DNA of 64,000 nt. Origin: Bretschneidera sinensis. Its lineage: Eukaryota > Streptophyta > Magnoliopsida > Brassicales > Akaniaceae. The DNA lies in the NCBI GenBank assembly GCA_023935145.1, contig CM043702.1, positions 62,811,001 to 62,875,000 of the forward strand, written 5' to 3'. This document shows, piece by piece, positions 34,101-46,722 of the stretch (the first letter of the stretch is position 1; each line of letters begins with the position of its first letter). Below the pieces are notes generated by a model that was given only the letters and a program-made list of their open reading frames with translations, did no database searches and had not been told where the DNA came from. A program made the position numbers and the translations under genes.

Positions 34101-37100
34101 TATAGTAATTTTTTTTTTAAATTACTGTTAAAATCTTATGTGGAAGTGGAGCACGAAATCCTGTGCCTTCTCTTTTCCTCTGAAATTAACTGATTTGGTT
34201 GTCAAAGAAGCATAACTGAATGGTTATTTCCTGCAGAAGGTTTGCTTGCGAACAGATGGCAACCACACTTCCGTGGCTTCTCTACACTACTCTGCTAGGT
34301 TACTTGCCAAAAAAAAAAAATTCTCTGCTTAGGTTTCAACTGGTGGACTAAATGCAGTCTCCTGTCATTCTCTCACATCATCTGTCAGAGAAACTTTAGT
34401 GTCCTATTTCCTAATGTCATTGATTTTTGTTTTTGTTTTGTCTATTTGCAATGTATAGTCAGACTAATGCTTCCTTTATTTCTGATCTGACAAGCTTTGT
34501 GGTGGAAGTTGTATTCAAATTAGTACTGATCATGTCTTTGATAAACCTGCGATTTTCTTGGGGGGAGGGGGGAGAGGTTTGGCTGGGATTGGTTGACTGA
34601 AATTTCTTGTTTAAAACAGTTATGCTTGATAGCACACGAGTATCCTAATTCCATCATTATAGCATGAATATCTTGTCCATAGCTACTCTTAACATATTTA
34701 AACTTCATATTTGGGGATTAAAAAACTTGATGCAAGAAAACCCGTTTGTAGAACGCATTTTGTATATTATTGTTCTTCATTTTTTTAAAAATTTTAAAAC
34801 CATTGTTCAAATGCTGACAGACTGAGTTGAAATTGCTGCCTTTTTGTTTCAAATCTTCAAAGTATTGTCGTTGATTAAATGACACATGAATTTATTTATG
34901 ATGATATGAAATTTGGTTCATAGGTGCTTAGTTTTATCATGTGTAGCCAACCATTTACTTAAGGAACTACTTTTTTTAATCTCTTAGCTTTCTTCTCTCT
35001 TCATCTCTTCAAGGCTTCGAATAGTTAATTGGTTGAATCCTAACAGACTGCGTACAAGAGAATTGGTTCGCCCCTGAAGTATCAGACAAGATCTGTTGCT
35101 GCCTTTCCTGATCAGCAAGGTTTCCTGGTATGCATTCATTTATTATATTTTTTATTAAATTTTATTCTAAGTCAGATAAGTTTCCAGGGACACCCAGTCT
35201 AGTTCATAATTTCATAGTATTATTTTTAATTGCTCGGTTTGGTTGGGTTGTGTTATGAATATTCAGTATAATTAAGCCTCTAGCAATATATTTTGTCTGT
35301 CACTAAATACACTCCGGCAATTTGGCAGCTATTTGGCTTGGAGGTCCCAAGCTTGATCTTAGCTCCTTCAATCCGTGGGACTCTTGCCATAAATTACCCA
35401 CCAAACTGTCTCTAAATAATTGTTTTAGTTTTTTTGGCATGCTTTAGAATGATAAATAAACAGTAAATTGAGATGACCAAGGCGTCTAAAGAATAATTAA
35501 AAAGCATTATGTTTGTGGGAATACACATTTTATCTGTTGCATTCAATTCAAAATTCATAACCTTCTTATCATGTCAAATATTATTCTATTTAGCTTGGAT
35601 GTCCCATGCCAGAGCCTTTGTCCCTTCAGTGCATAGGCCTTGTGCCATAAATTGCTTGACTAAAAAATCTGTCACTAAATATTGTTTTTAGTTTTTCGGT
35701 ATGCTTTAGAATGATAACAAACAATAAATATAGATGACCGAACTAGAAATGTAGGGTTCTAAAGAATAATTACAAACCATTGTGTTTGTGGGAGTACACA
35801 TATTTTATGCGTTGCATTCAATTAAAAATCGCAACCTCATCATGTCAAATTTTTTTCATGAAGCATGAGAGAACATAACTTTATGGTACCTATGAATTAC
35901 ATCTGTATATTTCCGTGATGTTACTTGGACTCGGGTATGGTTGTTAGATGTGGTATCTATCATGCGTACTTGTCCAGTTTTTGTAAGTTTTCAATTCATT
36001 TGGAGGGTCTAAGAGCCACCATATTTTTGGACACATTCAAATACGTGTTCAACATGGGTACTTTTAAGTGAAATGAAGAGTTGGAGCATCATAGTATTTC
36101 CGGTAGGAAACCGTGCCCTTGTCTTTTGTTCATTATTATGGGAAGTTTTGCTGGCATTGGCATTATCGTCAGTTTGGTTGGATCATGGCTTTGGTTCCCT
36201 TATTGTTCTTTGGTCTTTGGCATGTTGGGTGTTGCTGGTGATGTGAAAGTGATTTGTGACATGTTAGGACCTTACAAGGTCATAATCTTGTTGCCAATCT
36301 CCTTTTGGCCACATGGCATATCCATCTCCTCTCACAGAATTGAGGTTGTGGGTGAAGAAGTCATTACCCATGCTTGTGTGAGCAAGTTAATCTTCCAAGT
36401 CCTTAAGTGAAACAGATGAATGGATAAGTGTATCTAAATTAAAAAAAAGAAAAAGAAAATTAGATATATGAGCTGAGAGGTAAGAGATACTTTGAGACAC
36501 AGTTCAGATCCCTTTTTTATTTTTTACTCCAAATGGTTGTCCGAAGGCATGTTTAAGCACTAAAGAAGTCGTTACTGAGTTGAATTATACTGTAGTAAGA
36601 TGATCTAGTGATAACTTAAAACATTTATTCATGCAAGGCATTTCCATGTTTGCGATTTGTTTAATTATGTCACTTGTTTCTGTGTTTCTTATAATTTAGT
36701 ATTGGTGTCATTAAATCTGTTGCTCTGTTGGTTAGTTGATTGTTTTATTGTATCTTTTATTATTGAGAGTCAGAGCAACATAGTATTTCCCTTAGAAAAG
36801 CGTGCTCTTGTTGATTGTTCATTATTATGGGAAGTTTTGCTGGCACTGTCTTAAGTTCGGTTTGATCATGGCTTTGGTTTCCCTCAATGTTCATCGGTCT
36901 TTGGCATGTGGAAGTTGCCGACGATGTGAAAGTGATTTGTGACATGTTAGGACCTTAGAAGTTCACAATCTTGTTGCCAATTGCATCTGTGCCAAATGGC
37001 ATTTCCTCTCCCCACAGGAATGAAGTGGTGGGTGAAGAAGTGTTTTTTTATCAAAAAGTGGGTGAATAAGTGATTAAGTCGTGTGTGCAAGTTTATCTGC

Positions 37101-39456
37101 CAAGGAAATGTTTAATAATCCTTTCAATGAAACGGAATAAAGGACAAGTGTATCTAAATTAAAAATAAAAATGATGAATTGATATATGGGCTAAGAGGCC
37201 AGTTATACTTTGAGAATAATACGTATGAGTATATTTTTTTCCTCCAAATGGTCAGCTAAATGCTTGTTTAAGCATTAAAGAAGTCAGTACTGAGTTGAAT
37301 TGTACTGTAGTAAGATACTCTTGTTAGTAATAATGGCTGATTACTCAAAACATCTATTCCTTCTAGGCATTTTGATGTTCACGATTTGCTTAATCCAATT
37401 GTTTCACTCTTCCACATTAATTAGTCTTGATATCTGTTGCTCTCTTCATTGGTTGACTGTTTTATTAAATCTTGTTCTTTCTCAATCTGGTTTTTCAGTT
37501 TACTCTTCATCACTATCAATTCTAACTCTGTTGTGATAGAGGCCACTTTGCTTTGGATTTTCATTCTCTGCTGGTCAATTTTGATATTTAGACCATGATG
37601 GATCGACTTACTGGATTGTTGAATTTGGTTTTATGATCTCACTAGGTTGGTTCAATAGAGGGAAGGGTTGGTGTACATCATCTGGATGATTCACATCAAA
37701 ACAAAAACTTCACTTTCAAATGCCATAGAGATGGCAGTGAGATATATTCTGTGAACTCTTTGAACTTCCACCCTGTAAGTTTCTGCTTTTCATTTTTGTT
37801 TTCCATAATATATTCTTAAATATTGGTTTGATTGGTCTTCAAATTTGTGTTGTTTTATTGTAACTTTGTCTTTACAGTAGTAGCTTCAGTTTTACAAGTT
37901 CAAGTAAATAGCTGAGTTGGTTGAATTGCAAACTTGTGTTTTCCCATAAATAGAAGGCTGATTTAGTGGCGTATACAAAACTTACTTCATTACTTCTATT
38001 AATTAGTACTAACAATTAACAGAAAATGTAAATGACAGAATTATACATGTCAGCCTCCCTCCTCTTCCCTCATCTCTTCTTCTCTCTAGCAAAACCATAA
38101 TATGCTGGCTTGGTCTCTCTAAAATGCATACACGTAAAATATTGCTCGATATAGGTTTGTGTCAGGTGCATCATGGAGAAGGCAAGGCAGCCACACCACT
38201 GAGCAGCAGCAGAAGCATGCGTCGCGGCTGTACCAGCAGCAGCAGCAACGATGTTGCTGACAGCTTGGAAAAGTGGCTATAAAATTGGTGATGTAGGACA
38301 AGTAGGGTTTGATACCCAACTTGATGGAGAAGTAAGAACACAAAGGTAATAAAAGATCAGAGACGAAAAAGATCTAGACGTTGAAAACCAAATTCAATAT
38401 TATTAATCAAATTCAATTCTCAATAATCATGTCTACTTAAAACCCTACTAGAGGGGCTCTTATAAAAGCACAAAACGTAATCCAAACAAGAAATTAAATC
38501 AAAACCTAAATTAAATTCTTAAATCCTAGAGTATCTAAGATAGTATTTAAATAATATGAAATTACCGAAATGTATCGTTAATATCAAAATTGCATATTTC
38601 CTCTCGATTACAAAAATAACTCATAACATGAGAACCCAAATATTCTTCCAGGCAAATTTCATCAATTGGGAGGAAAGCTGAGGATTGCAATCAATCAATG
38701 AATGGATACAGTTCTGGTTTGAGAGAAATTAAGGATGATTCAACTACTAGACCTATTATATTTGATGCTGGCATCATTTTCTTTTTCTTTTTTGTTTTAA
38801 AAAAAAAAAAAATTGACTGCTTTAAAATTGTTGTGATTGCAGTTTGGGCTTCCATTCAATTTAGTTTAAGTACTTAAAAATTCAAAAAAAAGAAAAAAAA
38901 AAGAAAAAAAAAAAGAAAAAGAAAACCCCCCTTGGTTTTCATAATTGAATTGAAAATATAAAAAAAAATTGAACAAAACAATGTAATCTTATTCTTTTTA
39001 GATGATGCATGCAATTTCTTATTTCTCCGTTCATGGATTGAAAATCATTAAAAAAAAAAAAATTGAACAAAACAACAAACTTATTCAATTCAAGTGATGC
39101 ATGCACATTATTATTTCTCTGTTCCTGCTTCGAATCAGTTTGTAATAATGATAACAATAGTAAAAATACTACTACTAATAATTATATTGATTATAATTAC
39201 AACAAGTAATAGTATGGAGAGAGATGCCAATTAAAACATAATATTAATGTTAATATAACTGTTGAGAGAGAGTTTCTTAATTACGTATGTATTAGGTTTT
39301 CTAATATGAATTAGGTTCCTAGTATTCATAGTTAATGTTTCCTATTCCTATTAGGATTTATAGTCTTAGGTCTATATATAGGAATGTTGGTTTATTCACA
39401 TAACAACAACAATAATAAGATTTCTTCTACAATATTTCTTTTCAATCTATCATCTT

Positions 39457-39490
<34 letters not shown>

Positions 39491-42400
39491 ACCTAAATGT
39501 TAACATGGTATCAGCCATGGTTTGGGATCCATTAAAAAATGGATCACGATCCTCTTCATTTAAGAATTGAAATGGAGGTCAAGTTCATCGTGAGATTAAA
39601 TGCCACATTGACAAATTTGAAATTGAATATTCTCTATTTAATGATGTGACATTCAATCTCACCGTAAACTTGGCTCCATTTCAATTTTCAAATGGAGAGA
39701 ATTATGATCCTTAAAAAATCTACTTCAGAATCTGTTTTTTTTTTTTAGTTTATATTCTATTTCTCCGGTCATCTTCTTCGGCCTGTTTTGTCATCTAAGG
39801 CATGTGTTGTCTTCCCTAGCGTTCTCCGATGACATCTGTCTTTCTGCGGTGATCTGTTTAGTTTTGTTATGTGTTGTTGGTCTTGTATTTCCTATTGAAG
39901 AAGAAGTAGAAGAAGAAGAAGAGAAGCAAAAAAAGAGGAGAAGAAAAGTTCTTGAAGAATAGTTAATCGTCCCTAAAGAAGAGTTCATCACCCATGTATT
40001 GATATTGTTAACCCGATCCAACCTGTGTTGATGTTGTTATCCTCCTTACTCATTGATTGCAGCCCATTCAAGTTAAAGTCAAAGTTGGTAAAAAACAAGA
40101 CAAAAAGTCAAAATCTTGTTGATATGGTGTTCTCGGATCTTGTCTCGTTAGGTGGTACCGACGTAGTAACTTAACTGTTTGTTGTGGGTGTGGAGCCTCG
40201 ATATGTTTTCATGGGTTATTGTAATTTATAGGTTTGAGTTTATTTGTTTCAGATTGGATCGAGTTTGTTATTGGTATGGGTTTCTTTCTAACAAGTTGGT
40301 ACATGTGTATGTTCCAACTTGAGTGAGAGTGTTGAGAGATATAGTTTCCTAATTACATATGTATTAGGTTTTCTAGCATGTATTAGGTTTTCTAGCACGT
40401 ATTAGGTTCCTAGTTTTCTTAGTTTATGTTTCATTTTCTTATTAGGATTTATAGTCTTAGGTCTATATATAGGGCTGTTGGTTTATTCACATAACAACAA
40501 CAATAATAAGATTTCTTCTACAATATTTCTTTTCAATCTCTCATCTTTCTTTCTATGTCTAAACCCTAACCCTAAATGTAAACAATAACTAATGCTTCAT
40601 ATTAATTAATACTTATAAAAAATGTTTCATATTAATTAATATTTATAACTAATGCTTCATAGTATCACTTATATTATAGAAAGAAATGTTTAATATTTTG
40701 TTAAGGGCTCTTTTGTCTTTTAAAGAAGGCATTTTGATGAATATTTTTTCTGAAAGGGCAGTTTGGGTCCCTTTAACTCTTTAATGGTTGGGGCCAATGA
40801 GGCCTTAGGTCCTAGGTTCGAGTGATGTGTGCATGCGTTTTACCAACAAAAAAAAAAAAAAAACTTTTTGATGGTTGACCATCAATTTATTTACTGGATG
40901 AGGTAAGTATCAGGTAAATTAAAAAGCACAAAGAAGTATAAGGAGTTAAATTTAATTTCTTAAAATATGAGATAAATATAGGTAACACCAAATCTCAGGG
41001 AGGTCTTTGTAATTTTTCCTCTCTTTTGAGGACTTCATTTGTCAGTTCCAGCGTCCATATTCCAGATCTGTTTGCTTCTAAAGTAGGATATATAATTTTT
41101 TTTCATGATCTCATGTAGCTGTTGTTTGTTTCATTTCAGATACACCATACTTTTGCTACTGCTGGATCTGATGGTGCTTTTAATTTTTGGGATAAGGATA
41201 GTAAACAGAGACTCAAGGTATTTCCAGAACTGGCTTCATACTTTTAACTTTATTCATATTTCTAGGATTTATTGCTTTTGAATTTGCATAGGTTCTTCCT
41301 CCAACTCTATACTAAGTACAATATGCTTTGGTGACTCGGTGTTCTAAAAAATAACATGTGTTGATCTCTAGGTTATCGTTCTTCACCCTCTTTTGGATGG
41401 GGAGTTTATGACTTAATTGTTCAAGGTTGCAAGTAGGCTGTGGTTGCTTTTGGTCTGCTTTACATGTTTATACTGTTGCAAGTTAAGTTCATCAAATAAT
41501 TAGACTACTTTAGAGGAAACGATATAATTCCATGTTGAGGGTTTGCCCAATTCCTTTGTCTTGCTTTTGATAGGATTAGCGAGCTTGACATTTCTTTCTT
41601 CCTTTTTGTTTAATTATGATTTTGTTTCTTCTATTGTCGCCACTTAAGTTTTTGACATGTGTGCTGTAATTTTGGTGTGCCATTGGATTGTTAACTGTCT
41701 TGTGCTTTTCTCTCAAGTTTCATATTTTTTGGTTTCAGCTCTTTGTTGTTTTGTTTTTCCCCCTTTTATTATTGTGTTTTGATTCTGGCTCACATATATA
41801 TAGTTGGTGCTAATTGTATTTAATTTTTGGTAGCCTATGGAGTGTTGCTGAAGCTAACATGGAATTGGTTTCATGTTCAAGCTTAAGTATTTACTTATGT
41901 GATTCAATTTTGTGTGAATTTCAGGCCATGTCAAGATGCAGTCAACCAATTCCTTGTGGTACCTTTAACAATGATGGCTCAATATATGCATACTCAGTAT
42001 GTTCTGTTTACAGACATTTATTAATCTTTTCTTACTCTTTTTGGCATAATACTTCCCAGCTACTGTTCTCTCTCTCTCTTTCTCTCTCTCTCTCTCATGC
42101 ACACGGACAATGAATACTAAATGAAGTTTTAGTTTGAACACAGTCAGAGGTTGCACAAATTCTTGGGTTCCTCTGGCTATGAGATACTGTAGAAACGTTC
42201 AAGGTCTTGGATATTCTTCATGAATTTTTCTGGCTTTCCTCCAGTTACATTTCACTTTAAAGTTTCAAGTACTTGAGTTTCAACCTTATGTATCTGAAAT
42301 ATTTCTTTCAAATAAAAACACAAAATCAGATACTTGCTTTTTCCAGAAACCCTTGAGCCAATCAAAAGCTTTTGCCTGAAACCCACTTATCAATTTTTTT

Positions 42401-42721
42401 TTGGGAGAAACGTGTCAGTATTATATCTTTTTGTCATTACTACTGGAAAAAACTGGGACTGATTCTCCCCCTCCTTATTATAGGTCTGCTATGACTGGAG
42501 TAAGGGCGCCGAAAATCACAACCCAGCTACAGCAAAGAGCTACATTTTCCTGCACTTGCCACAGGTGAATTTGTGTGCGTGATTATGATTAATGTTATAA
42601 TATTTGTTGTGAAACATTGATGGGAAAATACTTTCTAGTGTTGCAACTGAACATGTTTTCCATAATGCAGGAGTCTGAGGTTAAAGGCAAGCCACGTGGT
42701 GGAACAAGTGGTAGAAAATAA
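31119..42721 (+). CDS. RAE1: RAE1, WD40 mRNA export factor (11 coding exons, 349 aa)
   Basis: Coding exons: 31119-31175, 32021-32107, 32404-32481, 32587-32780, 33351-33492, 35047-35127, 37646-37774, 41140-41217, 41925-41996, 42484-42564, 42671-42721. All introns have GT-AG ends and the frame stays open to TAA, giving 349 residues, the usual plant RAE1 length. Start MATFGTAVGANPNPNKSFE. WD-repeat blades show as LIATSWDNQVRCWEI, VFSGGCDKQVKMWPLLSGG, LVTGSWDKTIKYWDTRQ, VVGTADRNLIVFNLQ, VGSIEGRVGVHHLDD and TAGSDGAFNFWDKDSKQ. RAE1 is a beta-propeller that binds the GLEBS motif of NUP98 at the nuclear pore and works in mRNA export, with a reported role in spindle assembly. It is the only evidently intact host gene here. 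Introns 5-7 are unusually long (1.6, 2.5 and 3.4 kb) because of duplications and inserted elements. Confidence 0.96.
35333..35852 (+). repeat. Tandem duplication (about 262-bp period) in RAE1 intron 6
   Basis: gctttagaatgataa occurs at 35441 and 35703, with matching flanks (ctgtcactaaat, tgttgcattcaatt, catgtcaaat). Copies are diverged. Non-coding. Confidence 0.8.
36076..37392 (+). repeat. Tandem duplication (about 689-bp period) in RAE1 intron 6
   Basis: cattattatgggaagttttg is at 36131 and 36820. Both copies share gtgatttgtgacatgttagg, actccaaatggt-like text and ctgagttgaattxtactgta-like text. The 109-codon frame at 36081-36410 lies in copy 1, is broken in copy 2, and is not regarded as a gene. 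Confidence 0.82.
38939..39130 (+). repeat. Two-copy repeat of about 100 bp in RAE1 intron 7
   Basis: aaaaaaattgaacaaaacaa and gatgcatgcaxxttcttatt-type text occur twice (about 38958 and 39052). Preceded by an A-rich low-complexity run (38880-38925). The stretch 38080-38900 shows no identified element. Confidence 0.65.
39260..39505 (+). repeat. Left LTR of the intron-7 TRIM-like element
   Basis: 246 bp, including a CT microsatellite (about 39460-39489) that is absent from the right LTR. Confidence 0.88.
39541..39710. mobile_element. 170-bp MULE-type MITE inside the TRIM-like element
   Basis: Ends are inverted repeats of about 70 bp (ggatcacgatcctcttcatt against the inverted right arm). Flanked by a perfect 9-bp duplication ttaaaaaat (39532-39540, 39711-39719), the target size of Mutator-like elements. 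Confidence 0.85.
40330..40584 (+). repeat. Right LTR of the intron-7 TRIM-like element
   Basis: 255 bp. Contains gtcttaggtctatatatagg as in the left copy, plus a small duplication of attaggttttctagca. Confidence 0.88.
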
Positions 42722-43093
42722 AGTTTGTTGTTACCAGAGTTGTGGAAGTGAAAGAATTTCTCATCTGTGAATGGCAATCTTTTTCTTTTTCCAGAGATAG
42801 GTGTATGAATGAAACTTAGGAGGTTGTCAACCCACAAGTGTAGGCTAGAAATGAAAGCATTTTGGTGCATCTTCTAATGGGACGAGCGTCTAATCCTTGT
42901 AAAATGAGATATTTCTACTCCTTGCTTACATGAAAGAATTCTCATCTGTGAATGACAATCTTTTTCTTTTTCCAGAGATAGGTGTATGAATGAGACTTGC
43001 GCTGTTGTCAACATGAGTGTAGGTTAGAAAAGAAGCTTTTTGGTGCATCTTCTGATGGAGCGAGCTTCTAATCCTTGTAAAATGATGATATTT
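42722..43093 (+). repeat. RAE1 3' UTR region with 182-bp tandem duplication
   Basis: gaaagaatt-tctcatctgtgaatg starts at 42750 and 42932. The copies share ctttttctttttccagagat, ttttggtgcatcttctxatgg and aatccttgtaaaatga. Either copy could supply the poly(A) region. Confidence 0.85.
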
Positions 43094-43737
43094 CAATATT
43101 TCAACCCGTGATCTGAGTACAATATTGATCCCACAAATTGGATTGGTATTTATGAACCTAGCAAGCTTTATTTTTACTACATTGTTGGTTATCTGATAAT
43201 TACCTTAAAGTATTTCTGATAATTATCTCAACTGCTACGAGAATGGGTTGGTGGAATGGTTGATGTGGTTAGTTATCGTACTTGTAGTTGTGTCATGCTA
43301 TGGCTGGTAGGTTTTTTCTCATGATTCTTGCACGCTGAACATCAACAAAATTGAGTTGTACATGCATTTGAGGACGAAAAGGGTGAAGAATGTAATCTAC
43401 TAGCCAAGTAAAGTAAGTTTATGTAGTATTTTCCTTGATTTGCATCATAAAATAATAAGCAGTGCATTTAGTATTGAAAAATACTTTTCATTTTATTTTT
43501 CCTAACACTTTTAACAATTTAGACATTTTTAATGAATTTTGAAAAATAACATTTTTCTTTTGAACATAATATTGAAAAATTTAATAAATATTTTTTTTAA
43601 AATTTTTTCAAATTATGTTAAAAAAATTTGGATTGTTTAAGGTAGTGTTAAGGGTACTAAAGATAAAAACATATAAACAATTTTTTAATATTGAATGCAC
43701 CCTTAAGCCCAAAGAAAAATGATAAAATAATAAGTTA
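43094..43737. other. Intergenic spacer downstream of RAE1
   Basis: AT-rich; no gene or element ends recognised. Confidence 0.5.
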
Positions 43738-45377
43738 GGATTCGTTTGGTTTAGGGGATACTGGGATTGGGTGGGATTGAACTAACTTAATCCGACCTTA
43801 ATCTCTAGTCTCATGTTTGGTTGACACCTGTAATAAGATTAACTAAATCTCACTCCAACCTTAATCCCATCAAATATGTCCCTAGGGGAGTTGAGACAGA
43901 ATTGGTGGGATTAGTTCGAGTGTATTTTAACTTTTCAGGACAAGTTTTCCCTTTATATTTTCTATTATTTCCAACATTATCCTATAACATATAAAATAAC
44001 AATTAAATAATAATAAATGTTATTATAATTAAAATGATAATTATAACATTATGTATTATAATATTTATAAGTAATTATTATAATATTAATATTCAAAAAA
44101 ATTATAATATTGTTAAAATAATAATAATAATAATTATACTTATACTTATACTTATAATAATAATAATAATAATAATAAATATACAATTATTTATAATAAT
44201 AATTCTTTTATGATTTTGTAATCAGTTTTAATTATTATTTCTATTATTAAAATATGATTATTACTAATTTCATATTATGATAATAATTTATGAAAAGAAT
44301 AATTTATTACTAATATTAAAATAATAATAAATATTATTACTAAAAAATAAATTATAAAATTATTATTATAATAATTTTACTTTTAGTAATCAATATTATA
44401 GTATTCATATAACGTTATAATAAAAATTAGTATGATTAAAATAGAAATTATACTATCATAATACTAAAAATATATAATTATTTATAATAATAATAATTTT
44501 ATGATTTTATAGTAATTTATGTATTATAAATAATAATAATTATTACTATTATTATAATATGATTGTTAATAATTTCATATTATTGTAATAATTTATGTAA
44601 ATAAAAATATATTATTTATATTTAAATAATAATAAATATTATTACTAAAAATGAAATTATTAAATTATTATAATTATAATAATTTTATTTTTAGTAATCA
44701 ATATTATTATCATATTAATATTAATAATTTCTATTTTATATTATAATAAAAATTATTATTAATTATAATAATAATTAAAAACTATAATAATAAATAGAAA
44801 TAAAATAATATATATATGATTATAATAATTTTATGATTTTATAATAGTACATTTTAATGAGTATTCATTATAATAATATTATTATAAAAATAATTATTAA
44901 TTATGATAATTAATTTATTATAATTATTATTTTTGTATTAAATTATTATAATTATTTAAATTATTATTATTATTATTATAATTAATAATATTTTTTTATA
45001 GTTATAACTAAATAACAGTTTAATACGTAAAATAATAATAATAATAACAATAATAATAATTATTATTATTGTAATAATTATTATTAGAATATCAATATTA
45101 TTATTATTTAATAAATTAACGCTTAAGATATACAATCATAGAAATCTTAATTGGAATGTTAAGATTAATGGGCAATTTTATCATCTTACTCATTATCCAA
45201 CCTTAATACCAGTTTTAATCCTGCCAACCAAACATAAGAATTCAATAAGATAAAGTTAGTCAATCATTTGAACCAAACAAGTACATAGGTAATACCACTT
45301 TAATTCTCACTTAATCCTATCATAGTTTAGTTTCGTTTTAATCTCAAACTAATCTTGTCAATGAACCAAACGGACCC
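43738..45377. mobile_element. PIF/Harbinger-like non-autonomous element with TAA-rich core
   Basis: Ends ggattcgtttggtt and, inverted at the right, gggtccgtttggtt. Flanked by TTA on both sides (43735-43737, 45378-45380), the PIF/Harbinger target. Further gtttggtt copies sit internally near both ends. About 1.1 kb of the interior (43990-45110) is almost pure A/T built of taa/tta triplets in both orientations. No transposase ORF. Confidence 0.72.
43990..45110. repeat. TAA/TTA-rich low-complexity tract
   Basis: Interrupted runs of ataataata and ttattatta with very few G or C bases. Looks like an expanded, decayed trinucleotide microsatellite inside the PIF-like element. Confidence 0.85.
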
Positions 45378-45439
45378 TTAATGGATTACACATGAATGAT
45401 TTGAGTTTCTCTTTTAACCTAAAATCAACTTAAATATTA

Positions 45440-45505
45440 GGGATAAACACAATTTCATACTTGAGTTTATGGAATAATTACAAAAATATACCCGTGATAT
45501 TAAAA
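45440..45505 (+). repeat. Left terminal inverted repeat of the MULE
   Basis: About 66 bp, ending gatattaaaa. Best match is the right outer copy, inverted. Confidence 0.72.
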
Positions 45506-46217
45506 ATAACTGTTTTATTCCTAAAGTTCTTAGGTTACATTATAAAAATATTCCACCGTTAGTGACCTCGTTAGTCAAACGTGAGATTTTGTATCAAAAA
45601 TCAGTCCACATCATCAAATGTTATGAAAACCCTTAAGTATCTTCAAATAACCTAATACCACATTCGTCATACATCTTCATTTTCCATGAAGATCTTCTTA
45701 ATCTATTTTTCTCATCCCTTCTTCAAACATTTTGAAGAAATTTTCAAGATTTCTCCTTCTATCATTCTTCTATGTAATTTTTGGATGGAGAAGCACAAGT
45801 GGAGGAAAATAAAAATAAAAAAAAATTCCAAGAAGATCCACTCCATTCTCGAGCCAAATAAAACAAAAAATATTTTTCAAAATAACAAGCATTTCAAAAT
45901 TTTTGAAATTGTAAGAAGATCAATCACCATGGGTGGAGAAGCCCAAGTGGAGAGAAAGAGAAAAATTTCTTGAGTACCCACTCCAAATTTCGATCCAAAA
46001 TGAAGAAAACACACCCCAATACAGATATCAATTTCCACAAAGTAAGAAATTCCATTTCAATTTCAATTTCAGTCCTAATTTATCAATACTCAATAAAATA
46101 TAAAACAATATGGAATTAAAATGATATAAAGTCCTCAAATCCAAAATTTGCAACTCAAACAATGATAAACAAACAAAATCCCAAAATAATTCTACCAAAC
46201 AATGCAATTTACCTTAA

Positions 46218-46722
46218 CTAGCATTGTATTTTTTTCGTTTCAATTTTTTGAATTCCAATTGGGCATCTATTAACATATTCATTCATTCGATGTAACTCTA
46301 GAACCATTGTAAACTCCATCCTCTGCTTCTCCAACTCGATCATTTGTTGCTGCTTTGAACTCTTGATCCTCTCGTAAATCTCCCCAAATTTCAAGATTGC
46401 CCTCGCTAATTCCTTGCACGCCACCCCACCCCACCAAACCTTCTTTTCCTCCTCATCCACCTTCTCATTATCATCATCAAATGAATTATCCGTTGACTTT
46501 AAATACACCATCGAGTTCCGGTTCTGGTTGGGCTTGGAGGATTTGACGGCGAAGGTAACAGTTAGGGGCTTCCCATTGATGTTGATGAGAGAATTGAGAC
46601 AATGGAAGAACGACCATTTGGACAGAGGCGGCTTGGAATTTTCGAGCTTGAACTTCTTCTTCAAGGTATCGATGCGGTTCTTGCACTGCTGGGGCCATTT
46701 GGTTGTTTCTAATGAAGAAATC
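46218..46722 (-). pseudogene. Trihelix (SIP1-clade) transcription factor gene fragment
   Basis: Read on the minus strand from about 46722 down to the stop at 46218. It begins after a TGA with [20 protein letters not shown], the third-helix end of a trihelix DNA-binding domain, then [13 protein letters not shown], an acidic linker, and [20 protein letters not shown] with [20 protein letters not shown], the C-terminal coiled coil typical of SIP1-clade (ASIL/ENAP-like) proteins. The first two helices and any start codon are missing; the apparent Met-Lys-Lys-Lys start is a TTG. The fragment is otherwise open for about 165 codons. Lying inside a MULE with 9-bp duplications, it fits gene capture. 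The parent gene is not in the window. Confidence 0.75.

Larger units (their letters stand above)
39260..40584 (+). mobile_element. TRIM-like non-autonomous copia element in RAE1 intron 7
   Basis: LTRs 39260-39505 and 40330-40584, both tgttgagag...aaca. TSD ataac (39255-39259, 40585-40589). After the left LTR comes tggtatcag, the usual initiator-Met primer site (39506-39514), and before the right LTR a purine tract cttgagtgagag. The 824-bp interior encodes no gag or pol; only a last scrap resembling a copia polyprotein end is visible before the purine tract. It carries a MITE (39541-39710). Each LTR has a tctatatata TATA-like box. Same orientation as RAE1. Confidence 0.9.

Noticed and set aside
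36081..36410. 109-codon ORF in RAE1 intron 6
   Set aside because: It lies within a duplicated intron segment, its second copy is broken, and it shows no family resemblance.
39260..40584. Cassandra-type TRIM with 5S rRNA promoter
   Set aside because: No 5S-like A or C box is seen in the LTRs; they have TATA-like boxes instead.
41814..42113. 99-codon ORF over RAE1 exon 9
   Set aside because: It is in frame with exon 9 only between clear splice sites; the flanks are intron.
43990..45110. Scaffold attachment region or centromeric satellite
   Set aside because: Only AT richness supports this. There is no higher-order monomer, and the tract is enclosed by transposon ends.
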